Origin: JAUMWX01 sp023394215
Lineage (GTDB): Bacteria; Bacillota; Clostridia; Tissierellales; Peptoniphilaceae
NCBI GenBank assembly: GCA_050313995.1
Contig: JBNPMM010000001.1
Reading direction: 5' to 3' (one strand)
Length of the DNA stretch: 64,000 nucleotides
The position numbers and the translations under genes are program-made. Positions 7,851-17,410 of this stretch are shown here, one piece after another; position 1 is the stretch's first letter, and each line of letters starts with the position of its first letter. The notes under the pieces are model-generated. The model was not told where the DNA came from. It saw nothing but the letters and a program-made list of their open reading frames with translations, and searched no databases.

Positions 7851-9185
7851 TTAGAAGAAAGGAAATTTCATCCTTCCCCTTTTCATTTTCTTTTTATCTA
7901 AACCACCCATAGATTTTATGAGTTTTTTAGTTTCCTTAAATTGTTTTAATAACTTGTTTACTTCCACTACAGTACTGCCCGCTCCATTTGCAATTCTTTG
8001 CCTTCTTGAAGAATTTATAATGTCGGGCTTTGTTCTTTCTTCCATAGTCATGGAAGATATAATTGCCTCTACCCTGTTGATAGCTTTTGGATCAATATTC
8101 ATACCCTTCAAAGCCTTTGAGTTCATACCGGGTATCATCGCCAGCAAGTCCTCCAAGGGACCCATATTTTTCATTTGTCCAAGCTGATCCAAATAATCAT
8201 TTAAATCGAAACTTGCATCCCTAAGCTTCTTTTCAAGTTCAGCGGCCTTCTTTTTATCTATAGCCTGTTCAGCCTTCTCGATAAGAGAAAGAACATCCCC
8301 CATACCAAGGATTCTGGAAACTACCCTGTCCGGATGGAATTGTTCAAGGTCCGCCATCTTTTCACCGACCCCTATAAACTTTATAGGCTTTTGAGTAACC
8401 GCTCTGATTGACAAAGCAGCTCCCCCTCTTGAATCCCCGTCCATCTTAGTCATGATGACACCTGTAAGCTCAAGTCTTTCGTTAAAAGAACTCGCTACAT
8501 TTACAGCATCCTGACCCGTCATAGCATCAACAACCAAAAGCGTTTCTGTTACCGGCACAGCCTCCTTTATAGCCTCAAGCTCTTCCATAAGAGCCTCATC
8601 TATATGAAGTCTACCCGCAGTATCTATAAGCACTATATCGTTGTTGTTTCTTTGAGCTTCAGCATAAGCCTTTTTAGCTATTTCTACCGGATTTTCCTTT
8701 CCCAATGAGAAAACAGGTACTTCCACTTGCTTACCCACTACCTTTAACTGGTCAATAGCTGCAGGCCTGTATATATCGGCTGCAACCAAAAGCGGTCTTT
8801 TATTTTGCTTTTTCAAAAACAAGGCAAGTTTTCCTGTATGTGTTGTCTTTCCGGCTCCTTGCAGACCGCACATCATAACAACTGTAGGAGGCTTTGCCGC
8901 TATGGTAAGTTTTTGCTTGTCGTCAGACATAAGGGCTATAAGCTCTTCATTTACGATTTTAACAACCATCTGACCCGGAGTAAGGCTTTCCATTACTTCA
9001 GCTCCAAGAGCTCTCTCCTTTATCTTTTTAACAAGATCCTTAACTACCTTATAGTTTACATCAGCCTCAAGAAGTGCGAGTCTTATTTCTCTCATTGCCT
9101 GGTCTATATCAGCCTCGGAAAGCTTTCCCTTTCCCCTAAGGTTTGACATAAGCTTCTGCAATCTTTCACCCAAATTTTCAAACAT
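7851..9185 (-). CDS. ffh: Signal recognition particle protein Ffh
   Basis: GTPase that binds signal sequences on nascent chains and, with 4.5S/6S RNA and FtsY, delivers ribosomes to the membrane. The 444-residue protein has the N domain, then the G domain with G1 (GLQGAGKTT) near residue 107, G3 (DTAGR) and G4 (TKMDGD). The Met-rich M domain starts near 300 (MKNMGPLEDLLAMIPGM). It lies 11 nt after ylxM and upstream of rpsP; its receptor gene ftsY is the next transcription unit. Confidence 0.98.
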   Translation of the reverse strand: MFENLGERLQKLMSNLRGKGKLSEADIDQAMREIRLALLEADVNYKVVKDLVKKIKERALGAEVMESLTPGQMVVKIVNEELIALMSDDKQKLTIAAKPPTVVMMCGLQGAGKTTHTGKLALFLKKQNKRPLLVAADIYRPAAIDQLKVVGKQVEVPVFSLGKENPVEIAKKAYAEAQRNNNDIVLIDTAGRLHIDEALMEELEAIKEAVPVTETLLVVDAMTGQDAVNVASSFNERLELTGVIMTKMDGDSRGGAALSIRAVTQKPIKFIGVGEKMADLEQFHPDRVVSRILGMGDVLSLIEKAEQAIDKKKAAELEKKLRDASFDLNDYLDQLGQMKNMGPLEDLLAMIPGMNSKALKGMNIDPKAINRVEAIISSMTMEERTKPDIINSSRRQRIANGAGSTVVEVNKLLKQFKETKKLIKSMGGLDKKKMKRGRMKFPFF

Positions 9186-9196
9186 ATACTCACATC

Positions 9197-9535
9197 CTAA
9201 TTTAGTTTTGACATTATGTCTTTTATCATTGATGAATATCTTTGATATTTCTCATCACTTTCTTCTTGCCTAATTAATTCCAAGAACCCGTCAAAGCATT
9301 CCTGAACCTGCGAAAACCTCTTATATAACTGCAACTTCTCTTCAAATTCTTCAAGGGCCTTCTCAGACCTCTTAAGACTTTCAGAAACATTTTGCTTGGA
9401 TACTCCCTGTAATTCTGCAATTTCAGTAAGTGACAAGTCCTCCAGATAGTAATTTTCTATAGTATCGGCTTGCTTTTCAGATAAAAGCGACCCGTAATAC
9501 TCATATAAAATACCGATTTCTACATTTTTTTCCAT
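9197..9535 (-). CDS. ylxM: YlxM-family DNA-binding protein
   Basis: YlxM proteins have a sigma-70 region 4-like helix-turn-helix and are encoded next to ffh; in some species they modulate SRP GTPase activity. The 112-residue product has the expected EYYGSLLSEKQADTIENYY and LSLTEIAELQGVSKQNVSESL (helix-turn-helix, residues about 30-55). The start at ATG 9535 has AGGTGA 7 nt upstream. It is the first gene of the operon, directly behind a perfect 12-bp inverted repeat and a near-consensus promoter, so self-regulation is conceivable. Confidence 0.92.
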   Translation of the reverse strand: MEKNVEIGILYEYYGSLLSEKQADTIENYYLEDLSLTEIAELQGVSKQNVSESLKRSEKALEEFEEKLQLYKRFSQVQECFDGFLELIRQEESDEKYQRYSSMIKDIMSKLN

Positions 9536-9541
9536 AAAATA

Positions 9542-9574
9542 ATCACCTGTCAAGTTTTTTCATTGACAGGTGAT
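9542..9574. promoter_or_regulatory. 12-bp perfect inverted repeat at the ylxM transcription start
   Basis: ATCACCTGTCAA (9542-9553) and TTGACAGGTGAT (9563-9574) are perfect inverted copies with a 9-nt spacer. The arm next to ylxM contains its ribosome site (AGGTGA) and the other arm abuts the -10 box. It could be a repressor operator over the start site, or a 5'-end hairpin that masks the ribosome site. The predicted start near 9568 would leave only part of the far arm in the RNA. Confidence 0.65.
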
Positions 9575-9603
9575 ATAATACTAAAATATCGGCTATTTGT
9601 CAA
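9575..9603 (-). promoter_or_regulatory. Promoter of the ylxM-ffh-rpsP-khpA-rimM-trmD-rplS operon
   Basis: TTGACA (9603-9598), 17-bp spacer, TATTAT (9580-9575) on the minus strand, in the gap between ftsY and ylxM. The consensus -35 and ideal spacing predict strong transcription. Confidence 0.8.
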
Positions 9604-9647
9604 GTATTTTAAGGCAAATAAATATTTTTACCTAAAGTATTTATTCA

Positions 9648-10820
9648 TTAGCCTATATTCATAATAGCATCAACAAACTTTTCAGCTTCAAATTTTTCAA
9701 GGTTATCTATACCCTCTCCTATACCTATATATTTCACAGGTATCTTGTGATCTGCTTGCAAAGGAAAAACTACTCCCCCCTTGGCAGTACCGTCAAGCTT
9801 TGTAAGTACTATGCCGCTTATACCTGTTACCTTTGAAAATTCTTTAGCCTGATAAACGGCATTTTGTCCTGTGGTTGCATCAAGGACCAATAGTGCTTCT
9901 CTATTTGCTCCGGGATGCTCCCTATCTATAATCCTATTTATTTTTTCAAGCTCATTCATAAGATTTTTCTTATTATGGAGCCTTCCTGCCGTATCTATTA
10001 TAAGAACATCCTTATTTTTAGCCTTTTGTGAACTTATAGCATCAAAAACTACAGAAGCGGGATCAGCCCCTTCACTGTGGGAAACAATATCAACTCCTGC
10101 CCTGTTTGCCCATTCCGTTAATTGTTCTATAGCTGCTGCCCTAAATGTGTCGGCTGCTGCAAGCATAACACTTAAACCGTCATTTTCAAGTTTCTTGGCA
10201 AGTTTACCTATAGTTGTGGTTTTTCCTACACCGTTTACACCTATTACAAGTATAACTGTTTGCTTACCTACCTCTATATTTAAATCATTATTTATGTTAT
10301 TTTCCAAGAGATGAGCCTTCATTATAGTAACAAGTTCTTCCTTTATAAACTTAGGATCTCTTATATGCTTTTCTTCTATGGTATCCCTAAGCTTTTCTAT
10401 CATCATTACCGTAGAATCTACCCCCATATCGGCAGATATAAGTATTTCTTCCAATTCATCATAAAGATCATCATCTATCTTTGCCTTACCGTTTATAAGA
10501 TTATCTATAGAAGAACTCATAGCATTTCTTGTCTTAAGCAAGCCGTCTTTAAGCCTTTCAAAAAAACCTCTTTTCTTTTCAGGCTCTTGAATTTTAACTT
10601 CTCCTGTTACCGATTCATAAATTTGAGGTTTTTCTATTTCAGCTTCTCCCATCACCGGTTCATGAATTTGAGGTTTTTCTATTTCAGCTTGAGCTATAAC
10701 CGGCTCGTGAATATATCCTTGAGAAATTTCCCTTTCTATAGGCTTAGATTCTTGAATTTTAACTTCTTCAATCGTTTTTTCTTCTTTCTTATCCTTTATA
10801 CCGAATATCTTCTTAAACAT
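9648..10820 (-). CDS. ftsY: SRP receptor FtsY
   Basis: Membrane-associated GTPase that pairs with Ffh to dock translating ribosomes at the Sec translocon. The 390-residue protein starts MFKKIFGIKDKKEE (GTG-independent ATG at 10820 with AGGAGG 4 nt upstream). It then has an acidic N-terminal region made of about three 15-residue repeats of the type AEIEKPQIHEPVMGE (residues about 35-80). The NG domain has GVNGVGKTTTIGKLA, DTAGR and TKLDGTAKGG. The gene overlaps the 3' end of smc by 8 bp. The repeats are also visible as a 45-bp direct DNA repeat near 10621-10691. Confidence 0.96.
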   Translation of the reverse strand: MFKKIFGIKDKKEEKTIEEVKIQESKPIEREISQGYIHEPVIAQAEIEKPQIHEPVMGEAEIEKPQIYESVTGEVKIQEPEKKRGFFERLKDGLLKTRNAMSSSIDNLINGKAKIDDDLYDELEEILISADMGVDSTVMMIEKLRDTIEEKHIRDPKFIKEELVTIMKAHLLENNINNDLNIEVGKQTVILVIGVNGVGKTTTIGKLAKKLENDGLSVMLAAADTFRAAAIEQLTEWANRAGVDIVSHSEGADPASVVFDAISSQKAKNKDVLIIDTAGRLHNKKNLMNELEKINRIIDREHPGANREALLVLDATTGQNAVYQAKEFSKVTGISGIVLTKLDGTAKGGVVFPLQADHKIPVKYIGIGEGIDNLEKFEAEKFVDAIMNIG

Positions 10821-13800
10821 TTGTCCTCCTAAATTTATCAAGGGCAAGGGTAATTACTTTGGAAATACCCTTTTCCTCCATAGTAACCCCATATAGAATA
10901 TCCGCCATTTCCATGGTCACCTTTCTATGGGTTATCATTATAAACTGAGTTTGATTTATCATAGACTTAAGATAAGTAAAATACCTACTTATATTCGCTT
11001 CATCCAAAGCCGCATCTATTTCATCCAAAATACAAAACGGTGCCGGATTTATTTCAAATATGGCGAATAAAAGTGCTACTGCAGCCAAAGCCTTTTCTCC
11101 GCCCGATAAAAGTCCCAAGTTTTTCAATTTTTTACCCGGCGGTTTGGCTATTATTTCAATACCCGCAGTCAAAACATCATCTCCATCCAAAAGAAGTGAA
11201 GCTTCTCCTCCATCAAACAAGATGGAAAATATACCGGAAAATCTTTCGTTGATTTTCACAAAACTTGATTTAAACATATCAACCATATCTTTTTCTATGG
11301 ATTTTATCATAGCTATAATATCATTTTTACTGCTCAACAAATCTTCAAACTGCTTTTTCATAAAGCTAAGCTCTTCAAAGGCTATATTATAGGCCTCTAT
11401 ACTTTCATAATTGAAATATCCTATTTGCGATAATCTTGCCTTGATTTCAGCTATTTCCTTCTTTGACACCTTAATATTGTCATTTTTACTCAACTTATCA
11501 AGCAAGTCGTCAAACTCTACCGAATAATTGTCCATATAGGTTTGATACAATTCATTTTTTTTGGCTTGACTTGACTCTATGCTTAAATCAAGCTTAAATT
11601 TTTCCTTTTCAAAATTTCCTATACTTTCTTTTAAACTCTCAATCTTTGCCGAATCACTCGCCATCTTATCCTTTTGAAGCTTTTTCTTATCTTCAAGCTC
11701 TTGTATTTCCTTGCCAAGCCTTATATTTTCATCAGAAAGCATATGGCAAGCATCATTGTTCTTTTGTATATTAAGATTTGCCTTATTTATATCCGCTTTA
11801 AGAATGTTAAGATTAAGTTCATCATTTTTGTTGGAATCCATCATATTGGCATTCTCAAATTTTAAGTTTTCAATGCCGTCTATATTTAATCCTATATCTC
11901 TAATAAGAACCTCAAGCCTTGATGAAAGCATATAAAGTTCTTTATCCAAATCGGAAATCTCATCTTTAGAGACTTGATAATCCTTGGATAAGTCTTCTAT
12001 ATACCTTTCCAAGTCTTTCTGTTCCTTTTCCAAATCTCCTATATGGGAATAATCTTTTTCCGCAAGCCTTTCATTAGTCTTTTCAAGCAAATCTCTGTAC
12101 TCTGAAAGACTCTTTTCATTTAAAGCTCTTTCAAGGTCTATTTCCTTTAAATTTGAACTTATATCAGCCCTATTTCTAAGGAATTTGGCATTCTTTCCAT
12201 CTAAATCATTAAGCTTATATAAAATGCCTTCCAAAGAAGACTTACTCGACTCAAAATCTTCCTTCTTGGCTTCTATAAGTTTTTTATCACTTGCAAGTTG
12301 AGCATTCAATAAATCAAGCTCTTTTTTTCTGTTTATGATTGAAGAACTTTCTTTTTTATAAATATTTCCCCCAACCATTGATCCCCAGGAATTTATTATT
12401 TCCCCATCCAAGGTTACAATCCTATAATTGCCAAGCTCTCTTGACACTTCTATAGCATGGTCCATATTTTCAACAAGAAGAGTTCTTGATAAGAAGTGGT
12501 CTATAATACCTCCTATCCTGCCGTCATACTTAACTAAATTATTTAAACTGTCTATTACTTTAGGATTTTTGACCGGATATTGCTTACCCTTAATTTTATT
12601 GATAGGCAAAAAGGTCACCCTTCCATATGAATTTTTCTTTAAATAATCTATCAAAAATTTAGCATCATTTTCATCGTTTACAACTATATTTTGAAGAGAT
12701 GATGATAAGGTAACATCGAGTGCAGTCCTGTATTTACTGTCTATTTCAATCAAATCCGCCAAAACTCCGACTATCCTTTTTGATATTAAGTCATTTTTGC
12801 CGGCATCCCTAAGCAAATTCTGTATAGGTTTATTAAAGCCTTCATAAGATCTATAAAGTCTATCCAAAACATCTCTCTTGGATTCTCTTTTATAAAAATC
12901 ATTTTGCAGCTCTCTAAGTTCCTTCTCCAAAGATGATATGTTTATATTTAATAGATTCCTATCTTCCACAAGTCCTTCTATAAAAGCCGTTGTTTTTAAA
13001 ATCTCTTCATTGGTTAAAGCAAGTTCCCCTTTAGCATCCTCCTTCCTTTTATCCAGAGATAAAAGCAAGTCCTCAAGTCTTGATATTTCCTTAAGATAAG
13101 TTTCTTTAAGCTTATTATTGCTTATATCAAGCTGTATCTTGGTGCCCTGATCAACCTTAAGTCCGGAAATTCTTACATTTAACTTCTTAAGCTCTTCCTG
13201 CTTGTTATCCAATAAGGTTTCCATTTCCCTTATAAGTTTTTTCTTATCAATATTTTCTTCCTTAAGTCTTGATATTTGTTCTTGAATTTCTACCTTAGAT
13301 GTCTCAAGTTCCTTAATTTTATCCTCAAATCCTGAAATTTTTTCAGTATTCTGATTGTACTTTTGACTTCTTGATAAAATATCTCCACTTATCCTGTCTA
13401 TATCAAGCTGATAAAATTTAACTTGTTCTTTTAAAAGATTAAGCTTATTTTCAGAATCTAAGGATTCTTTTTCATTTAAAATTATCCTATCTTTTTTTAA
13501 ATTATATTCTTTTTCCAAAATCTCCAATTCTTCCTGAAGGGGTGCTATAAGATTACTTAAATAACTTAATTTTTTACTTTCCTCCTCAAGGTTTATATTT
13601 ATATATGAAAGATTGGCTTTATTTTTTTCCAAGTCAACATCAATCTTTTCCAAACCCTGATTTAAAAGTGATAACTCAAATTTCTCAAGTTGTCCGGATA
13701 ATTTCATCCCTTCTTTAGCATTTTGAGCCTGCTTTTCCAAAAGTGCCGTTTCCTGCTCCTTCACTTTAAGCTCCGATTTAAGAGAATTTAGATTTTCTTC

Positions 13801-14352
13801 GTTCTTAATAAGTTTTCTTTCAGCCTCGGCTTTTTTATACTTATTCTTTGATATACCGCAGGCTTCCTCAAAAATATATCTTCTGTCCTCGCTTTTACCA
13901 TTTAGAATGTCATCTATTCTTCCCTGTCCTATTATAGAATAACCGTCCTTACCGACACCTGTATCGAGAAAAAGCTCCTTTATATCCTTAAGCCTGACTT
14001 GACTGTTGTTTATAAGATACTCACTCTCACCTGTCCTATAAACCCTTCTTGTCACACTGACTTCATCAAAAGCAAGTGGTAAGGATTTATCGCTATTATC
14101 TAAATTTAAGGTAACTTGGGCCAAGTTCATCTGCTTTTTATCATCCGTCCCGGAAAATATAACATCTTCCATTTTATTTCCACGAAGGGTCTTTGCAGAT
14201 TGCTCGCCCAAAACCCATCTTATGGCGTCCGATATATTCGATTTTCCTGAGCCATTGGGTCCTACTATTGCAGAAATATCCCTTTCAAAAACAAGCTTTG
14301 TCTTATCTGCAAAACTCTTAAACCCATAAAGTTCTATACTTCTTAATTTCAT
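10813..14352 (-). CDS. smc: Chromosome segregation protein SMC
   Basis: SMC forms the condensin core that organises and segregates the chromosome with ScpA/ScpB. The 1179-residue protein has the Walker A site GPNGSGKSN near residue 32 and a long coiled coil to about 500. The hinge is at about 510-660 (GVLADLIEIDSKYRTALDV), followed by the returning coiled coil. The C-terminal head has the signature LLSGGEKALAA and Walker B FCILDEIDAALDEAN. Length is standard. The start overlaps the radical SAM gene by 4 bp (ATGA) and the end overlaps ftsY. The order rnc, radical SAM, smc, ftsY is common in clostridia. Confidence 0.98.
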   Translation of the reverse strand: MKLRSIELYGFKSFADKTKLVFERDISAIVGPNGSGKSNISDAIRWVLGEQSAKTLRGNKMEDVIFSGTDDKKQMNLAQVTLNLDNSDKSLPLAFDEVSVTRRVYRTGESEYLINNSQVRLKDIKELFLDTGVGKDGYSIIGQGRIDDILNGKSEDRRYIFEEACGISKNKYKKAEAERKLIKNEENLNSLKSELKVKEQETALLEKQAQNAKEGMKLSGQLEKFELSLLNQGLEKIDVDLEKNKANLSYININLEEESKKLSYLSNLIAPLQEELEILEKEYNLKKDRIILNEKESLDSENKLNLLKEQVKFYQLDIDRISGDILSRSQKYNQNTEKISGFEDKIKELETSKVEIQEQISRLKEENIDKKKLIREMETLLDNKQEELKKLNVRISGLKVDQGTKIQLDISNNKLKETYLKEISRLEDLLLSLDKRKEDAKGELALTNEEILKTTAFIEGLVEDRNLLNINISSLEKELRELQNDFYKRESKRDVLDRLYRSYEGFNKPIQNLLRDAGKNDLISKRIVGVLADLIEIDSKYRTALDVTLSSSLQNIVVNDENDAKFLIDYLKKNSYGRVTFLPINKIKGKQYPVKNPKVIDSLNNLVKYDGRIGGIIDHFLSRTLLVENMDHAIEVSRELGNYRIVTLDGEIINSWGSMVGGNIYKKESSSIINRKKELDLLNAQLASDKKLIEAKKEDFESSKSSLEGILYKLNDLDGKNAKFLRNRADISSNLKEIDLERALNEKSLSEYRDLLEKTNERLAEKDYSHIGDLEKEQKDLERYIEDLSKDYQVSKDEISDLDKELYMLSSRLEVLIRDIGLNIDGIENLKFENANMMDSNKNDELNLNILKADINKANLNIQKNNDACHMLSDENIRLGKEIQELEDKKKLQKDKMASDSAKIESLKESIGNFEKEKFKLDLSIESSQAKKNELYQTYMDNYSVEFDDLLDKLSKNDNIKVSKKEIAEIKARLSQIGYFNYESIEAYNIAFEELSFMKKQFEDLLSSKNDIIAMIKSIEKDMVDMFKSSFVKINERFSGIFSILFDGGEASLLLDGDDVLTAGIEIIAKPPGKKLKNLGLLSGGEKALAAVALLFAIFEINPAPFCILDEIDAALDEANISRYFTYLKSMINQTQFIMITHRKVTMEMADILYGVTMEEKGISKVITLALDKFRRTNV

Positions 14353-15392
14353 AAAACACCTATATCAATAATTTTAGAATCCGCTACCAAATAAAATATC
14401 CCCCTGTCCTCAGGAATATATTTAATATTCTTTATATTGAAAATTTCCATTAATCTATTCTTATTTGCAGATTTATTTCCCACTGCATATGAGATTTTCC
14501 TCTTATCAAGATGAAAAACCAATTCCATAGCGCCTGTTAAATTATTTTCCTTGATAATTTGAAACTGCCTGTCAAAATAAGTTTTCTGCTCAACAAGCTG
14601 CCTAAAAGCCGGATGAAAAGGACCTGCAATTACATCAGCATTATCATTTATATTTTCGCTTGCCTGCAAGCCTATCCTTATGACCTTAATACCTTCAGCT
14701 TCAAACAATTTAAGAAGTCTGCTCGATATATCAACCGCCTCATCAATTGTAAGAGGCTTATAAAGTCCAAGTTTATACAAGCTTTCAAGAGCTGTATTCT
14801 TTATAATTAAAGTCGGATATATCCTGACTATATCAGGCTTAAGTCCTATAAGCTTTCTTGCAGACTCCAAAGTCTTTTCAAATGAATCCATATAAAGTCC
14901 CGGCATAATCTGATGTCCCAAAATAAATCCGTAAGACTTTATAAGTAAGCTCGCATCAACAACTGATTGTGAATTATGCCCCCTGTTGTTAACTAAAAGC
15001 ACCTCATCATCCATAGACTGAACTCCAAGCTCGATTATATCTACTTCATAAAATTTTAATATATCAAGTATTTTACTACTGATTGCATCAGGTCTTGTAG
15101 AAAGTCTTATATGGTCAATTATCTTTCTTTTCTTATATGAGTATGCTATCTCTAAATACTCTATCATCAAATCTCTTTCTATGGCTGTAAAAGAACCTCC
15201 AAAAAAAGCTATTTCCTTATTTTGAGCATCTTTTGGAAAATATGATAAATGACTTTCTATAATATCGAAAATCTCATCCCTGTTTACAGACTGTGCCCTG
15301 TTTGTTATCTTCTTTTGATTACAAAAAATACAATCATTGGGGCATCCTAAATGAGGTACAAATATGGGTATAATATATCTCTTTTTATTCAT
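14349..15392 (-). CDS. Elp3-like radical SAM protein
   Basis: Radical SAM enzyme with the 4Fe-4S motif in LGCPNDCIFCNQKKI (Cys-x3-Cys-x2-Cys) near residue 17 and the SAM-contact segment EIAFFGGSFTAI. The whole protein (347 residues) matches the radical SAM half of the Elp3 family (IELGVQSMDDEVL, RIYPTLIIKNTAL). It lacks a C-terminal acetyltransferase domain, so it is not a canonical Elp3. Its substrate is unknown. It overlaps rnc upstream by 8 bp and smc downstream by 4 bp, a conserved clostridial arrangement that suggests a housekeeping role, perhaps on tRNA. Confidence 0.85.
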   Translation of the reverse strand: MNKKRYIIPIFVPHLGCPNDCIFCNQKKITNRAQSVNRDEIFDIIESHLSYFPKDAQNKEIAFFGGSFTAIERDLMIEYLEIAYSYKKRKIIDHIRLSTRPDAISSKILDILKFYEVDIIELGVQSMDDEVLLVNNRGHNSQSVVDASLLIKSYGFILGHQIMPGLYMDSFEKTLESARKLIGLKPDIVRIYPTLIIKNTALESLYKLGLYKPLTIDEAVDISSRLLKLFEAEGIKVIRIGLQASENINDNADVIAGPFHPAFRQLVEQKTYFDRQFQIIKENNLTGAMELVFHLDKRKISYAVGNKSANKNRLMEIFNIKNIKYIPEDRGIFYLVADSKIIDIGVL

Positions 15393-16107
15393 TAATCACT
15401 CCATACCTGATAAGGGCATCTCTTGAAGCCATTTGCTCAGCTTCTTTCTTATTTTTACCTCTTCCTTTTCCTACGGACCTTGAATTTAAATATACATCCA
15501 TATAAAAAACTTTATCATGGGCAGGGCCCTCTTCCTTACACAAAATATATTTAAACTCACTGTAATTTTTCTTATGAAAATATTCCTGCAATATAGTCTT
15601 GTAATCAACAAAACTCTCAGTATTGTCCTTAAGGCTGTCCAATAAAAATTTATACTCCCTATCTATGAATGATGCGATGGCTTCCAATCCGCCGTCCAAA
15701 TAAATTGCACCTGCCAAGGCTTCCATAGCATCCGCTTTTATAGAATTTTTATTCCTTCCGCCTGTCTTTTCTTCACCCTTACCAAGCAATAAAAGCGAAG
15801 CCAGCCCCAACTTATCCGCCAAATGGGCAAATGACTTTTCACATACAAGCTTAGCCCTCATTTTTGTTAAAAAGCCTTCATCCTCAAACTTCTTGTCCCT
15901 ATAAATTTTTTCGGTAAATACAAGTTCCATAACCGCATCCCCTAAAAATTCAAGTCTTTCATTATGTCTCCCCCTAAGCCTGCTATGCTCATTAGAATAA
16001 GAGCTATGAACAAGGGCAAGATTTAACAAATCCTTATCCCTAAATTCATAGCCTATGTTTTTCTCAAGTTCACAAAGGGCAAGACTTCTTGTCTCATCCA
16101 TAAACAT
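15385..16107 (-). CDS. rnc: Ribonuclease III
   Basis: Double-strand-specific endonuclease that processes rRNA precursors and structured mRNAs. The 240-residue protein has the RNase III signature NERLEFLGDAVMEL near residue 45 and the second catalytic region KADAMEALAGAIYLDGG near 125. A C-terminal dsRNA-binding domain ends GRGKNKKEAEQMASRDAL. Start at 16107; a second ATG two codons later is also possible. It follows acpP by one base, an order shared with many Firmicutes (acpP-rnc-smc). Confidence 0.97.
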   Translation of the reverse strand: MFMDETRSLALCELEKNIGYEFRDKDLLNLALVHSSYSNEHSRLRGRHNERLEFLGDAVMELVFTEKIYRDKKFEDEGFLTKMRAKLVCEKSFAHLADKLGLASLLLLGKGEEKTGGRNKNSIKADAMEALAGAIYLDGGLEAIASFIDREYKFLLDSLKDNTESFVDYKTILQEYFHKKNYSEFKYILCKEEGPAHDKVFYMDVYLNSRSVGKGRGKNKKEAEQMASRDALIRYGVINE

Positions 16108-16108
16108 A

Positions 16109-16333
16109 CTAACCTACTTTTTTCTCTACTAAAGCTATAATGTCATTTGCTGTCTTTAGCTCATTGATTTCTTCATCTTCGATTTCTATGTTAAACTCTT
16201 CCTCCAATGTCATGATAAAATCAAGCAAACTTATTGAATCAACTTCATATTCCTTAATCAAGTCCGCATCCAAATCAAACTCGTCAACGCCCAACTCTTC
16301 TCTTATAATATCCAATACTTGTTCTTTAATCAT
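16109..16333 (-). CDS. acpP: Acyl carrier protein
   Basis: Carries growing acyl chains on a 4'-phosphopantetheine arm. The 74-residue, very acidic protein has the helix II attachment motif as YEVDSISLLDFIM. The modified Ser (about residue 34) is kept, but the usual DSL is DSI here. The start overlaps plsX by 8 bp, so the two are coupled. PlsX uses acyl-ACP, which fits the pairing. Confidence 0.95.
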   Translation of the reverse strand: MIKEQVLDIIREELGVDEFDLDADLIKEYEVDSISLLDFIMTLEEEFNIEIEDEEINELKTANDIIALVEKKVG

Positions 16334-17315
16334 TGTAAATCTCCTCTATATTTTTTATTACATCATTTTTTATAAATTTTTCAGCAGTATATATGGCACT
16401 TCTTATAGCCCTTCTATCAGAGCTTCCATGAGCTTTAAACAAAGGCTTTTTAACCCCCAACAATACAGCTGCTCCTACTTCCTTATAATCATACTTGGCT
16501 GCAACGCCCTTTAGGGCAGGCTTAAGCATAAGTCCTCCCAACTTTGTTAAAAACGAGGACATAATTCCTTTTTTCACCTCGGAAAACATAGTCTTTACGG
16601 TTCCCTCAGTCGCCTTAAGCATAACATTTCCTGCAAAACCGTCGGTAATTATAATATCCGCCTGACCTGATAAAAAGTCTCTTGCCTCCATATTACCTAT
16701 AAAATTAAGATTGACATTTTCCTTTAAAAGCTTAAATGTTTCTTTAGACCTCATATCTCCCTTGCCGTCTTCAACACCTACATTTAAAAGTACAAGCTTA
16801 GGCTCAGGCTTATCCAGTACCCTCTTTGCATAAACCGATGCCATAACCGCAAATTGCTCAAGCATTTCAGGCTTGGAATCCATAACGGCGCCAGTATCCA
16901 TAAGTATAGTCGTTCCTTTAGGAGTGGGAACCATGGCAGCAAGTCCGGCTCTATCTATGTTGCCTATTCTTTTTGTAATAAAAAGACCGCCGGCAAGCAT
17001 AGCTCCCGTAGAACCTGCAGAAATAATCCCGTCATATCCTTCTTCATTTAATAAATTCAGCCCCTTAACAATAGAAGCTTCCTTTTTTCTTCTTATAGAT
17101 CTTGCCGGATCGTCTTTATTTGAAATAACTTCATCGGTATCAATGTACTCTATTCTTGACTTATCTATATTTCTTCCGTTTACAATCTCCTGGGCAATAT
17201 TTTTCGGCCCTACCAAAACAAAAGAAGCGCTGCTTTTTTCAAAAGCATCACAAACGCCCTCAACTATTTCAGCCGGTCCTAAATCAGACCCTAAAATATC
17301 AATTATTATCTTCAT
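16326..17315 (-). CDS. plsX: Phosphate acyltransferase PlsX
   Basis: Converts acyl-ACP to acyl-phosphate, the acyl donor for PlsY in phosphatidic acid synthesis; peripheral membrane enzyme. The 329-residue protein begins MKIIIDILGSDLGP (family usually DxMGGD, here ILGSDLGP), with SAGSTGAMLAGGLFI and TDGFAGNVMLKATEG as family motifs. The start at ATG 17315 follows GAGGTG. It sits between rpmF (separated by a terminator) and acpP (overlapping). Confidence 0.95.
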   Translation of the reverse strand: MKIIIDILGSDLGPAEIVEGVCDAFEKSSASFVLVGPKNIAQEIVNGRNIDKSRIEYIDTDEVISNKDDPARSIRRKKEASIVKGLNLLNEEGYDGIISAGSTGAMLAGGLFITKRIGNIDRAGLAAMVPTPKGTTILMDTGAVMDSKPEMLEQFAVMASVYAKRVLDKPEPKLVLLNVGVEDGKGDMRSKETFKLLKENVNLNFIGNMEARDFLSGQADIIITDGFAGNVMLKATEGTVKTMFSEVKKGIMSSFLTKLGGLMLKPALKGVAAKYDYKEVGAAVLLGVKKPLFKAHGSSDRRAIRSAIYTAEKFIKNDVIKNIEEIYND

Positions 17316-17375
17316 AAACACCTCACATAGCTATAGATAATAATACCATAATTTAAGCAATATAAATATATTTAA

Positions 17376-17406
17376 AATAAAAAAAGATAGCAAAAACTAT
17401 CTTTTT
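17376..17406 (-). terminator. Terminator between rpmF and plsX
   Basis: AAAAAGATAG and CTATCTTTTT form a stem of about 10 bp with a 6-nt loop, 5 nt after the rpmF stop, followed by a U-rich run on the minus strand. It partly separates rpmF from the plsX operon. Confidence 0.75.
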
Positions 17407-17410
17407 ACAA

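Noticed and set aside
9871..10832. Long plus-strand frames opposite ftsY
   Set aside because: They are antisense to a clear ftsY, lack ribosome sites and read as low-complexity Phe/Ser/Tyr-rich text typical of shadows.
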